Source: Lentinus brumalis (Eukaryota; Basidiomycota; Agaricomycetes; Polyporales; Polyporaceae). Taken from it: DNA of 64,000 bases. The stretch lies in assembly GCA_001792895.1 (NCBI GenBank), contig MARA01000027.1:186001-250000 (forward strand), read 5' to 3'. Below are positions 1 through 12,007 of the stretch, one piece after another; the stretch's first letter is position 1; every line of letters starts with the position of its first letter. A model generated the notes under the pieces. That model searched no databases. It was given only the letters and a program-made list of their open reading frames with translations, and was not told the DNA's origin. Position numbers and translations under genes: made by a program.

Positions 1-2224
1 TATGCCACACGGGAACCATTTGACGAGAACCAGAACAAATGTCGGTGCCCGAAGGGGCCCTTGCCGGCCGTATGCACAGACGCGTCGATGGTCCGCAAAC
101 TATATCCGCTGCAGGAGTCGAAGATGCGGACAACGATATCTCCACCGTGGTCTTGCCATGCGGCGGCCACTTGTTCACCATCGGGAGAGAAGGTCGTCCA
201 AAGGATATGTGTTCTGGAACTGTCTTTCGGCCGGAAGACAACTCGATACGCTCCGCTTGTGTCCCAGATTGCGACGTTACTGTCACCACATTTCGTCAAG
301 AAGCGGCTTCCGTGTGTGGGGGAGAACATCACAGGCTTATAGAAAGCCTCGTCCGGTGGGGCGAGCTTGGAAGCATATGTCCCGGTGTCAAGCTGCTCCA
401 TTTCCTATATAAGACAGAATTTGTCTCCGCCTCCGGTCACCATGACGCGCCCGTCGGGAGAGAAGATAACGGAAGAGACTTGTACGCGGTGTCCCGCAAG
501 CGTGGATTGGTGGTGGGATTTGAGATCGCGGAGGTGAACGGCTCCACATGGTGCACCTGCAAATATCTTCGAGCCGTCTGGAGCCCAAGTAAGGGAGTAC
601 GGCGGGGGTCGTGGTTGAAAGTATGTCATGTCCCTCATTGCCAGATCGGGATAATCGTCATCGATTAAGAGGCTGAAGTGACGTAGCTTCTCTCCAGATG
701 GGATATAGAACAACGTGAGATCGTACGGCCCTGAGAGAGCAAGCAGGTGGCTGTCGGGGGAAAATGCGAGGTTCGAGGTTCCTGCCGATCTCCACTTGCA
801 GGCCATTGTACGAGCTGCAATGTCCCAGAGAAGGATCGTACATGTGCTTTCACAGAGAGCGGCAATCCAACGACTGTCAGGTGAGAAGACAATGCGCTCG
901 ACATCGCCAGTATTCGAAGTATCGAAACTCTCGTTATACGTGGACTGATCTGAGCATACAACAATCATGTATAATCGGTCGTTGAATCGTTGATGTATAC
1001 AGTGAATGAACTTACCGCGAGGGTCTGTCAGACTCAGTAGGCCTCTCTTCTCGAGTTGACTCAAGCCCGTTTTGAACGCGTCTGTCCAGCGGCTGGTAGA
1101 ATTGCTCCCACCACTCGGGAGCGTGAGCGACACGGCGCGCAGCGAGCTGAAGTGGTCCATCAAGAGGTCCCGTTCCAGCACGCTTAATCTCCCGGAAACC
1201 GGTTCAAGTCCATAGGCCGGTGCAGACGAGCAATATCCAGAGAACTTGATCTCAAGGAAAACCAACTTGCCACGTGGGATAGTAGTGACGAGATTGTGGA
1301 CAACTTCCACCTCTTGCGTACCCAATTGATCACACTGCACGGCCTTAACAACAACCATCAGGCTACAAAGTCGTCGCATGGCGGACAGCCGCGGAGGTGT
1401 ATCTAGAGGATATGTCAGTCTAGCGTAAGCATTGCCATGGTCGGCATCTTGACGGCGCACCATATTGGCCCCGATCGGTGATGTGGATCGAAAACATTTC
1501 GAGCGTAGAGCGCGAGAGGTAAAGGAGGGCTTTGACGAGCCACTCGTTAATTTCCTCTACCTGAAACCAGTTAACAAGCGGATCTAACAGGAGCGCGGGG
1601 ACCCCGACAACGTACATATAGAGTGGAAAGAGGCAGAGTCACGAGAGAAGACCCAGTGAAGCTTTCCAGCTGCCCACCGCTCGTGGTATTTGGCTCCCGT
1701 ACTAGCACAGAGCAACAGTGCAAGGTACGGAGCGAGCGCATCGATGCAAGGACGGTAAAAAAATGGACTGGGCCAGAGAATGACATAGAGCGGAGGTGTA
1801 GCTCCTCGATGCGTGCGTATGACCGCAAGCATGCCATAGCGGGTTTTTGCACGCGTAATTGAGTGAGCGTTGTCAAGGATCCGGAACGAGGGGCCAAAAC
1901 CTTCACGGAGGATAGGTTCGGTAGTCGTGGTGAAAGTACAACGAAAGCCAAGTCGATCAGCGCCGCAGAAGAACGATCTACTAGTGGACCAGGGGTAAGA
2001 ACAATGACCTCCACCATCTCGCCTATCTTCTTGTTTAGGGAGACAGTTGAATTCAAGAGTCCGAGTTGACGTTGGGTATGGATGTGGACTACGCGAAAGA
2101 TGTGGTAGTAACAGCGCGGCTGCCATCTCTTGCAGACCAAGGAACCCTTCAAGAGGGCGTATCGACCGTTCCGAAGCTGATCAATGATGACCTCCTCGAC
2201 GTCGATGGGAAATGGGAATAACAT
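1..2224 (-). CDS. F-box / WD40 fusion protein (FBX1), partial, with internal TAG
   Basis: Probable SCF ubiquitin-ligase substrate adaptor. Seen: the N-terminus (MLFPFPIDVEEVIIDQL, then SLVCKRWQPR near residue 30) has the F-box pattern; about 200 residues of leucine-rich helical sequence follow, then WD40 blades with repeated FSPD turns. Likely exons are 2224-1616, 1560-1461, 1402-1016 and 949 to the window edge; all three introns are GT-AG and keep frame. In blade 4 the frame meets TAG at 407-405 (CLI*EMEQLD). The same frame then continues with good blade sequence (FYKPVMFSP, VAIWDTSG) to base 1. The paralogous blade at 30.6 kb reads CYIWETSQLD, so the stop replaces the conserved Trp (TGG to TAG). 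It may be a recent pseudogene, a sequencing error, or a codon rescued in RNA. The 3' end lies outside the window. Confidence 0.8.
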
Positions 2225-2560
2225 AGTGAGTTGGGTAGCTGAAGGCCTGAGCCCTGAGGCCAGTGCGATTGAAGACGGTGGACGAGAGAAGACGCGGGGT
2301 CGGTAAAATTCCCATGACTAGCAGTGCCCGTACTCGGCGTCCGCGTCTGCATTCGAGGAATCCTTGCATTCGTACTAGAATCGTCTCTACCTTGTTGCAT
2401 CGGTATGGCTTCCACCATAGCCGAATGTGTCCTGTTGGCCTTTGCTAGAAGGCAATTCACAGGGAGGTTCGCGTGGCTCATCACTGATCCCGCAAGGTCA
2501 TCTCCTATATGACTATATACACGCCCGCGGTGCGCCAAGTGCGCCCCTCTGACAGTCGCT
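2225..2560. other. intergenic spacer
   Basis: About 340 bp between the start of the F-box/WD40 gene and the stop of the nucleotidase-like gene, both on the minus strand. It should hold the F-box gene promoter. I see no convincing TATA box and no coding signal. Confidence 0.4.
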
Positions 2561-5395
2561 CTAGTTCCAGTACTTCTGTGCATAAATCCCATAGACGTCT
2601 TTCGCAACAACGTCCGAGTAAGGGAGGGCATCCGCATCCGTATACACCTTGTCGCTCTGAAGCGCGTTCAGGGCTATCAAACAGTCATCTTGCGAGTAGT
2701 CATCGAAGACGAGGTCAATCGGCGTGTCGTCCGGGAGACCCGTCGGCGCATTCGAGCCTGTATAGTCGGGCTGGGGAATACCGGCTAAGCTCGCAAGACG
2801 GGGCCGGGGTGTCAGACAAACCACGAGGCATAGTCTATTATACTGGGACGTACCACAGGAGTGTGCGCGATGTCGTCACCAATACCGGGGCAAGACTAAA
2901 GAACAAGAGAGAAGGAGATCAGCGTGAGGCAACGGAGGATGATCAGGGAAACTCCGCACATCGGACGTGACATATCCAAGCGTCGCATTCTCATTGTCGC
3001 GGCGCTCGACACGATACGCTGAGGCACGACGTCCCATCTCCGCAAGCCAGGCGCTATATTGCACGTCAACGTCTCCCCGTGCATAGCGCTCCTCGACCAT
3101 CTCGCGACGTCTGTTCGAGGTCGCTGGTGCGTTTATCGTGGGCAAGACCTGGCGAGCGATTGACAGCGGGACATTGGGGATGTACCAGAAGGAGTTCGAG
3201 CGAGGCGAGACCGTGAGCTGGTCGTTCTTTGTGAAGGGCCCCGCGTAGATGTCGTAGCGCTGCGAGCCCGCAGTGGCAATCATGATGTGCGGAATGTCCG
3301 CCCGCGTATTGTTGACGGTGAGCGAGTATGTCAGAGCCTCGGCATAGAGCGAGAGGAGGGAGTCGTTGGATGGATACGGGGCACTGGAAACCAGCCAGGG
3401 CTGAGCATACTCGCACGTGGAAGACGTAGTCGCAAGACGTACCCGCTGAGCAGGTAGCTATGAGGTGCCGTGCCGAAGAGCATACTGAGATTGAACTGTT
3501 CGGCGAGATCGTTGAGGCCCTTCGTAATAGATATACCCTGCTGTGTATCGAAGGTGGCATTACTTCGGCCGGAGTGGTACTGCGCAGGAGATCAGACGCA
3601 GAGACACAGAAAGGATCGACTCGGCTCACCTCATAGGTAACTCGATTGGGGTCGAGGTAACGACGTGAGAAGGTGAGATTCTTCGTGGATCCCTTCTGAT
3701 CGAGTTTCGCGCCTGTTGCATACGATCAAACGGAGTTAGGGTCGAGAAAAAGTACAAAACTCACTCATCCAGCCTGAGCAAGGGATCAGTACGAAGTATC
3801 TGAGGCACCAGAATGGACTTACCGACTGTTTCCATGTACCGACCACTTTCGAGAGCCATAGATCGACCGTCATATTGAACTAACCGTTGTCATGAGCATA
3901 TTGAGCATGCTCGACGCGCACCCAGGCTCACCGCAGTCTCGTATATGAGTATGGCCTGTCTCATTATCAGTGCGCGCACCTGTCTAAACTGACCGCGGCT
4001 CACGAGGCTCACCTCCAAGGATGAGGATAGGCGTAGTCGGGTGAACTGCCCGGATAGCATTGAAGACTGTGGGCCAGTTATCCGATGTTGCGACAGGCAT
4101 GTGTCTGAGATGTTGCTTCAGCACTCGGCAATGCGGGAACCCCAATCGACGTACCCAGCGAGCAGGAAGAAGTCGGGTTCCTCCTCGATCGCCTCAGCAA
4201 ACTGGGTGAAAAGATTAGTTCGGTATCGAGGGACCACGGAATACTGTGAGACCGCACGTACCCAGTGTTCCTTGACCATGTCCTCAACCTTCTGCACGGT
4301 AGTGTTCACGTCGTTGCCTGTGAAGTCGAATATGACACCAAGCGAGGTGACCTTGCGGCCCCTGCCAAGGAAGCCGTGAGTAAGGATCGGATTCCAGTCG
4401 ACTGGGAAGTTCACCCACTTTCGGGTCGTGAACTTGACGTAGCGATCTAGCAGCATCCGACGGCGGTCAGCTGCCTGAATCACGATTGATCAAATAAGGT
4501 TGACGTACCCCCAACGGGAACGCTGACAGTTTGGCCGGAATCATCAAGGAGGGTGATATTGGCGTTGGAGGAGAGGTAGCGTCCGTTGAGCTGAGGCACA
4601 AAGGTCTTGTGCATGTCGTAAGTCACGTCGTACAGGTACAGCTCGTGGCTGTAGGGCGCAGTAAGCATCGTCAACGGTGAGAAGGTTCATGTAGAGGTTT
4701 TGCTCACTTGCCGATGGCCATGACATCGTAGGGGAGCTCAAACAAGAACTTGCTACTCTAAAGGACAGCGTCAGTCTTTTGAGCATTTCGAAGGAGACGC
4801 CGGATGCTGGACGTACTTCGTGACCGTCTACTCCGCCTGGAGGAAAGCCATCCGAAACGCCGGCCCCTGTAACACGTCCCAGCTACCGGTTACTCCCTGA
4901 ATCAATGTGGAATATCAGTGGGCAACGCACCATCATGTATATCTCCAGAATCCACCAAGAGCAGGTCAACGTCTTTTTCCTACGAATATTGTCAGTATTG
5001 GGCGGACTGTAGCTTCAATGTGAACGCTACTCACCAGCGCGAGCTGCTTCATGTGCGTCACGAAAGACGCGAAATCGCCCAAATCACCACTGCACGAGGA
5101 TACGATCAATCACTGGGTCCCGTGAGAGACAAGACGCAACTGACCTATAGTTGGGTTCGGGAAACGGAGTTTTCTGGTGTCCGAGGAGCCAGCCATGGCT
5201 GTCGGTTGTGTGGATGATGTTCACGTCGCCCCATTCCAAAGGTCGACTAGGTGGTGGTAGTTGCACCTGAGGGTAGGCGCGCCGTTCGTGGAGGTGTCCG
5301 TGGGCATGATATTCACCGGGACAAGCCCGGGCCGCAAGCGCTGCAAGGCCGCAGGATACGATCAAGGGCGTGAGTTGTAACTGCATTCCGAGCAT
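2561..5395 (-). CDS. secreted 5'-nucleotidase-like metallophosphoesterase
   Basis: Two-metal phosphoesterase of the UshA/5'-nucleotidase superfamily, most like the fungal group that includes yeast YHR202W (family recognition, not a search). Start: [20 protein letters not shown] is a signal peptide ending near ALAARA. Splicing at least ten short GT-AG introns restores every catalytic motif in order: HTTDSHGW (metal site), [12 protein letters not shown] (split by an intron inside the Asn codon), GHMP and GGHTHIRDC. The C-terminus reads [12 protein letters not shown] then [10 protein letters not shown] and ends [10 protein letters not shown]. Several apparent in-frame stops in the unspliced DNA all fall inside introns, so the gene looks intact, roughly 600 residues. 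Likely role: releasing phosphate from extracellular nucleotides or other phosphoesters. A TATA-like element lies about 55 bp upstream. The start could instead be the second Met at 5386. Confidence 0.88.
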
Positions 5396-5447
5396 ACGCT
5401 GCTACGAGAACGGGGCGCGGACACCCGTCGCTGCCGCTGGATGCGGG

Positions 5448-5454
5448 TTAATAT
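5448..5454 (-). promoter_or_regulatory. TATA-like box of the nucleotidase-like gene
   Basis: TATATTA on the minus strand about 55 bp upstream of the start codon at 5395. It matches the basal promoter spacing seen for other genes here; there is no functional evidence. Confidence 0.35.
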
Positions 5455-6122
5455 ACTCCAAGAGGAGAGTACATAACCGGCCACTCCAAGGACGAAGTTG
5501 GCCAGCGCATCACCACAGATCAGAGGATTATCCCACGGTGCCCTACACGCCGTGGTCCTCAGTTCACGATAGCGGTTGCGTCGTGATGGAACGACAGAAT
5601 AGCGTGACCGCGCACGGTCACTTACATCCGTGGGTCTTGTACCACGAGTCTGCGACGAACATACCAATATACCTCTCACCGCGTTTGCTGTTCCTTATCC
5701 GTCCACTGGCAGCTCAAGCGAGGTGTTAGATCGGAGGCCGGGTCAGCCTCTTGAAGGCAATTCGACGAGTAACGCATCGTGTCATGGTGCTTCATCGGAT
5801 TGGATATTTGCGGAGCATCAAAACGCTGGGATACTTATGTCACTACGTACCTGGTGAACGGTTGAATAGTGCTAGCAGCTTCTCGAGATGTTAGCCTTTG
5901 TCCTCGGCGTACATGGCTGATATAGACACAAGTTGAGAAGTCAGCATGTCGACGAGCTAATAACAGAACTGTCGCCACGGACTGGACCGTGATCTTCAAC
6001 CCGAACATGTGCACAGCTCTCACAGTCTACCAATCCCGGCGTGCGCTCCGGTCACAGTCGCATCGCATAAGCCATGGAACGGAGACTGTCGACCGTCAAG
6101 AGTGGCGGACCTCTCAGACGCA
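5455..6122. other. intergenic stretch, no gene seen
   Basis: Lies between the stop of the phospholipase gene and the promoter of the nucleotidase-like gene, both minus strand. Short open frames exist, including a hydrophobic one near 6000 on the minus strand, but none has a domain, a good start context or splice support. It probably holds the 3' UTR and terminator of the phospholipase gene. Confidence 0.4.
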
Positions 6123-8219
6123 TCAACTCCAGCAATATCTCTCCAGGCAGGTCTTGCAGACACCACTCCGCGCGATGCCTAGCGCGCGCCTAGAGCGGTC
6201 CACGACGGCGCACGCTAGGCATGCAGGCCAAAGAGGGTCCTTCGCCTCGGCTCCGTGCGTCCTGATTGGTATGCCCTGGGTCGCTATGTCGAACACCTCG
6301 TTGAGCATCGCTTGTACCTGCTCGGGAGGATATTGGAGCTGGCTGGTCGATGTGTTCGTGAGTGGAGGCTCTCCGAGGGGCGGCCCGCCATTCGCCAAGT
6401 AGATGACGAGAGGATCGCCTCGAGAGGGAGGACTATTGCATCCAAAGAACGTCGGGCGGCGGGTGAGGTTCTTTGCGACGAAGGAGGTGGCGGAGGAAGG
6501 TATGGGCGGGAAGGAGTAGCTCGATGGGAAGAGATTGACGCGGTGCTGGGTAGCCTACGTCCCTCGCACTTAGCGTTGGACACCAGCCTTCGAGAGAGAT
6601 TCACGTACAATGAGTGAGCTTCCGTTTGTCCAATTATCCACCGTGTCCGCCGGCTGCGTAGGCCCGTTCATAAGCGCGGGTAGAAGATTGAAAAAGATCA
6701 CGTACTGCGTCTATTGCGACGATGGTGTCCACTCCGCGAGCTTTCACCAATAGCGGCTGGAATGGAGTCACTTCTCCATCTTCACCTCCGTCCACCAGCG
6801 CGAGAAGCTTCTGATCTGAGTCCGGGAAGGTCGCGCCCGACACTCCAAAGAACGGATTGGGCACCTCAGCGGCGTCAAGCCGGATGCCAGCCTGAGAGAA
6901 GAGTGTTTGCAGAGCCGTAATTATAGGCCCTATCGACGAAGCAGCTAACGCATCCGCCTAGCGGAATTGTCAGCCATCATATATCTTCCGGACGATTTGA
7001 GACCGAAGCCTCACAGAAACGTTGAACTCGTTGAACAGATCAGAAGACACCCCTTCGATAAATGAGACTTGGTCGAATCCGGTGGCGCAGACAGATTCGT
7101 TGGGAGAGCCCAGGAATTTCGTCGGAGTGAACGCAGCAAGCATGGGGTCGAACGAGCCCATCTCGACTGCAGTGCATGTCGTCAGCTTATGGACGCTGAC
7201 CGCCATGCAACAATAATCACTCACATACGTTGAATTCGTAGATAGGGCTGTTGAGGGGAACAGCATTCCCGGGCTCCGTAACTACTGCACCTTGAGTGCG
7301 ACTCGTAAGCGAATCCGTGACAAAGATGGGGAACGGCTGTGTGCGCGCCGCAAAAGTGGAACTGACCAGATGAGATGAGTAGAAGAACGACAATGAATAG
7401 AGGCCACTCACACATTCGCGATGGACGACATCGTAGTTCCGGCTCCATGGGGAAGAGCAGGATCGAGCAGATCACTAGCAGTTGTCCCGTTCACGAAGTG
7501 CCTCGCAAGTGCACGGCCCCATACATCCGTGATGGTCAGCGGAAACCCAGCGGCTCGCTTCAGAGCGACTTCCTCAATGAGCTCCCCGACGAAGGCGGCG
7601 GTCACGGTTGCATCGCCTGGCTGCAGCACGTCGATCTGGGTGATCCATCCTCCAAAGCCTCTTCCATCCGCATTCACTGGGCCGAAGACTAGATCCGGCA
7701 GAGTCGGGAAGTCGGCTTGCGCGAGCGAAGCAACAAGCCACGAGCCGCCCGAGAGGCCTGACAGGTACGTCGCGGTCTGTAGGAGACCGCCCGTTCCTGC
7801 TCGTACCGACGTGTTGTTGCGACCGTCCAGTGCGTTCAGCACCCAGCGCCGAAGATAGCTGCTCGATGACCTCCTCCGCTGGAGGCGAGGCCAAGGGTCG
7901 GAAACGCGTCCTTGCCAAGTGACCCAAGGAGAATGGCGTCGACGTATTGAGGGAGGACAGCAGGGATGTTCGCTTGAACATTTCGGAGGTACTTTGCCCA
8001 TGCTCCAGGTAGGATACGTGATCGGCGCTCCGAGACGTAGTCTGCTTCATGCAAGCTCAGTGTTTGCGTGTGAGCGTCGACTCCTACCTCGCGGACGAGA
8101 ATCGTGCCGACGGGGCATGGTTGGAGGGTAGGCGCATAGGCGATGGCAGCAGCACTCTGGGCTGCGGCTCCGTGAAGTGTGAGGAAGTATGAGAGGAGCG
8201 CGATGAAACGGTAGCGCAT
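6123..8219 (-). pseudogene. lysophospholipase / phospholipase B with one-base frameshift
   Basis: Fungal secreted PLA2/PLB family, hydrolysing acyl chains of (lyso)phospholipids through a Ser-Asp dyad. Start 8219: a signal peptide (MRYRFIALLSYFLTLHGAAA) follows the ATG. Motifs in order: LASSGGGHRAA (oxyanion loop), SGLSGGSW (catalytic Ser), FGVSGATFPD, VDGGEDGE (catalytic Asp region), YLANGGPP and a C-terminal PLWPACLACAVVD then CLERYCWS. About five GT-AG introns rebuild the family sequence, for example VAID/APADTVDNWTNGSSL. One break remains: near 7842-7850 the frame ends FGAGC-stop, while the family needs FGAG followed by VLNALDG, which is present in the -1 frame only a few bases on. No intron fits there. 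So either one G is missing (inactivating, before the catalytic Ser) or this is an assembly error. Everything else looks constrained, favouring a very recent loss or an error. Confidence 0.85.
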
Positions 8220-8301
8220 GATCTCAGGTCTTGGGGGATGATGAGAGCACGGCGGAGCAACGCTAATGGTGCCCGAGCAGGCACACTGGGCAAGTGGCAT
8301 C

Positions 8302-8314
8302 ATATAGCTTATAG
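8302..8314 (-). promoter_or_regulatory. TATA-like box of the phospholipase B gene
   Basis: CTATAAGCTATAT on the minus strand, 83-95 bp upstream of the start codon at 8219. Confidence 0.35.
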
Positions 8315-9176
8315 GAACGTGAATAAACGTGCCCGATAGAAGCGACGACATTGCATGAGACCGGGGGCCCGATATGGCAGATGTCCCGCACGTCGGTCGA
8401 GGTCGAACGCAATTGGCCGGACCTGAGTGGTGCACGAACTGTGGAAATGGAACCGGCAATGCCGATTGATGCATCAGAATCTGCGACGGTGCTAGATTTC
8501 GGAACTCACTATCATATATGTCTACGCGGCGCCTCCGTACGCTGCGTCCGCACTGACGGGAGTGCTGCGCACGAAGACGCATGTGCCTGTACTTGATGGC
8601 AACGGCTCTCATGTCATGCTGGCCCGCCTCGCCAGAGCGGCGACATGTCATGCGGGAGGGCTTTCAGGATGACGCAGGACAGGCGGCCATTGAAAGCTCG
8701 TATGGTGGGAGACCTGAACATGGGGACGTGAGAAGCGCAGCAGCTACAATGCCACAACGTTCTTGAACGCGAACGGAATTCGCAGTGCTCTCAGCCCTTG
8801 GGGCACAATCGCCAGATATCATCACAGGTGTCAGGAACGACCGCACAACGTCGCGGTGAAGTCGGGCGTAAAGCACATGTCATACCGCACGCAACAACTT
8901 GGACGGCTGCAACCTCTCACACCCTCTCACCAGAAGGCTCCGCGCCGGTGACAGCGGCACGGCGGTCTGCTGACTCAAAGCAGCAAAGTACATGGCAGGG
9001 GCACGGGGAAGTCAAGATGGAGTCTTCGGTGAGATTCGCCGCATCTGCCACTTCTCAAAGATTCTTCGCCAGGGGGCTGATCTGTGGCAAGCCGGGGAAG
9101 AAAGAGGTCGGGATCATGCTATACATATCGCACCGTCTGGTCAGGCAAGGCACGCGTCGGACTGCAGAGAGGCGAC
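8315..9176. other. intergenic stretch, no gene seen
   Basis: About 860 bp between two same-strand secreted-enzyme genes. It should contain upstream regulatory DNA of the phospholipase gene and the 3' end of the rhamnogalacturonase gene. No coding frame with recognisable motifs was found on either strand. Confidence 0.4.
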
Positions 9177-10990
9177 TCACGGAGTGGGGATAGCAGCGTC
9201 AGTCGCGAAGCCGGTGGAGAGATCTCCGGACATGGTGGCAGGGGACGTGTACCCGCTGGGCTTCGTCACTGATGCGGTCACGACGGCGTAGCTAGTATGA
9301 GTGGGGCCGCTCTGGATGCAGGACACGCCTGAACCGTAGGCGCTCTGGCACTTGACTATTGCCTGGTCCGTCTCTGACCACATATAGACGTCCGTCAGCG
9401 TGATGTCGAAGCAGGGCGCGCCGTCCGCGCAGATAAGCTGGATCGGCGGCCGCGCCACACCGTCGGCGACGTTGCCATCCCAATTCTACAGAATATTGAG
9501 CAGATATCCCGAAGATAAGGCAGGGCGACTCACGGAGAAGGAGATATTAGAGAGCTGGACTCCATCTCCCGAACCGGGGGTCTGCGATGCCCAATACTGG
9601 TTGATGTCCAAGCCATACGCGGTACCCCGGGAGATGAAGTGGTCGAATACGACGTTACGCACATAGCCGGAGCCTAGGTTGCTCTTGATCATCAATGCTT
9701 GGTTGCCGCCGTTCGTGTATACGTATCTGTAGAACGAGAATCAGGAGCTTTCCTGTCCGACGAAGGAGCGATCGTACCTGTAGAGAACATCTTCGATCGC
9801 TGTGCCGTCCGACAAGCTACCGATAGCGCTTCCGCCAGACTGATTGCACCAAACTGTTGCGCGATGAGCACCGATCTCTGAGAGGAGGAGGCTATCAGAC
9901 TCACTGCGCTCGACTTGGATGTTCGACGCTGGCGACTATCTTATCGGTCAGCACGGCGGGGACGCAGGTAGATAGATGGCTCACGCACCTTCACTGTGAC
10001 GCACTCATCCCGGTTCGTCACCTCGATGTCATGAATCCAGTGATTCGTACCCCAGACATCAATGCCGTCAGACCCGCCGATGTTCGCCCCTACCAAAGCA
10101 AAAACATAAGTCCTCGCACACTCCGACAACTGGTTGTCATACGCACCCCGGATGGCCATATTATACACCTCTCCATTGGAACCTTCTTGTATAACGAGGT
10201 GAAATTCCGGGGCTGTCGGCGCGTTACAGCGGTCATAGAAGTGTGTAGAATGCGATACTCACAGTCAACAAGTATCAGGTCATGAACTGACCAGTTCGTA
10301 GACGTGACGATGCGGATGAGGCGGGGGCTGCCGCGGACCGCGTATGAGCATATCGACGTCATGTGAGCACGAGCAAAACTCCATACCCTGCGTTCCTACA
10401 CTGATAGCCAAAACCTTGAATGCCACCCGCGCTGTTGGCAGAGTAGAATTCGAAATCGTCCGCGTCCTCGATAGCGATCATGTTCCCGCCGGTGGTAGCT
10501 GCATCGGACACGATCAGGGACTGAAGGAACATGCGAACATATGCCAAATCTCACCAGCGCGAGAAATCAGACCATCGAGACGGAAGGCCCATTGCGTGCC
10601 CCCGCTGAGGGTCACCCATGTCTGCATGTCATAATCGCCTGGAACAGACAACAAAGCTCAGTATGACGCCGAGTATATGCGGTATACGACCTTACCGGCC
10701 GGAACGTAGAGAGTCGACCCGGAGTTGTTGAGTACGCAGTCCTGGATGGAGTCGATCAGCGTTCGCTCTTGTCTATGAGACCTAGGGCCGAGGCGTACCG
10801 TGAACGCACTGGTGATGGCTGGGCCGATATCGCTGGATCCGATGGAGCCGCCATAGTCCAATACGTTGCAAATCTTGGACTGCTTAGACTCCAGTGACGA
10901 CGTCGGGCCTACATGACCTGAGAGCTGCGCCGATGCTGCAGACAGTAGCAGGAGCAAAGCAAGATGATACGTGAAGCCCATGGTGTTCAC
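9177..10990 (-). CDS. GH28 rhamnogalacturonase (rhamnogalacturonan hydrolase)
   Basis: Secreted right-handed beta-helix glycosidase that cuts the rhamnogalacturonan I backbone of pectin. Seen: a signal peptide ([23 protein letters not shown] cleavage region), then CNVLDYGGS and YVPAG, the usual start of the fold. GH28 active-site blocks appear in order: [30 protein letters not shown] and NQALMIKS, in the form typical of rhamnogalacturonases rather than polygalacturonases (SGGSAIGS in place of GHG). Introns are short GT-AG; joining them gives a continuous frame, for example [17 protein letters not shown] and [13 protein letters not shown]. The C-terminus is [19 protein letters not shown]. The gene appears intact, around 430-450 residues. 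The start may be the Met at 10990 or the one at 10981. A TATA box lies about 60 bp upstream. Two other secreted hydrolase genes lie downstream on the same strand. Confidence 0.9.
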
Positions 10991-11046
10991 AACGTGAAGT
11001 GTCGGTGGGGCGTGGGGCTACCGCACTCGGCTTCATAGACCGCAGA

Positions 11047-11053
11047 CTATATA
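11047..11053 (-). promoter_or_regulatory. TATA box of the rhamnogalacturonase gene
   Basis: TATATAG on the minus strand 57-72 bp upstream of the two candidate start codons. Confidence 0.45.
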
Positions 11054-12007
11054 CTCCTGCGGTAAGTGAACGTCTGTCAAGTGGATTAGCTCCCTCGAGC
11101 GCAGCAAGAACAAGCGATGATCGTACTGCATAGATGAAGCACCTGACAGTAGGCCATGGCGAGAATGACCTCAGAGAAGCGGTGCGACCGACCCTCGGAG
11201 CTGCAATGCACTCCGTGACATCTCCCGATGGGCATGTTCGCGAAGACGGCTATAACCCGAGAGCGCAACATGTGGGCAGTAACTCAACCTTCTGTCTGCC
11301 GACGAAGCAAGTGACTCGCCCGCCTGCGCGAGCCGGCGGTGACGAGGGGTGGAAGGGGGTGGCCCGCAGGTCCGCTCAGGTCCGGAGGCATCCAGAAATA
11401 GTTGTAGTCCTTCGCGGTCAAAACAAAGAGTCATGAGTGCTGTAGGTTTCAACGTAAGTACATCATCTATTCATGAAGCAGCACTGTGAAGAAGCTCGCC
11501 TGGTCGTTAACGACTCGACCGGCGACCCATGTCTGGTCGGCGCCTCAGCGTCGAAATTTTCTCGTGTGACTGAGCGAGTTCGTGGTGTACGGAGATTGAG
11601 TGCACATCCGCAGAGTATGCACGGGTACCGTAGATGTCAGGTTTGGAAGGGCAGAAGAAGGAGAAACAGGACATCGTGGAGGGTGGCTAAGGTCGTTCAG
11701 GTAGACGCTGGTGACGTGTGGATGTTAGCGCCGGAGGACGCCTTGTCCTCGACCGCGAGAACACGAGTCACGACTTTGGATCTCGGCCAGTCTTCCACTG
11801 CTACGTGTATCTTCAGCAACATACAAATTTCCATATACAACGGCAAACAACATTTGGGAAATGGACATGACAACATGGTGTGAGTACACCAACGAGTCGA
11901 CAGCGGCAATTGATAGCATTTACAGCGCATCAGGCAGAACTCGATTGGACAGCACAACGTTAGGAGAAGGTAAAACTCAACATTACTCGAGGGCATAGGC
12001 CAGCAGA
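11054..12007. other. intergenic stretch, no gene seen
   Basis: About 950 bp between the rhamnogalacturonase promoter and the stop of WD40 gene A. The part next to 12007 is probably the 3' UTR of gene A. No supported open frame, RNA gene or repeat was seen. Confidence 0.4.

Noticed and set aside
2561..5395. Nucleotidase-like gene as a pseudogene because of many stops
   Set aside because: Every stop lies inside a short GT-AG intron; after splicing all catalytic motifs are in frame.
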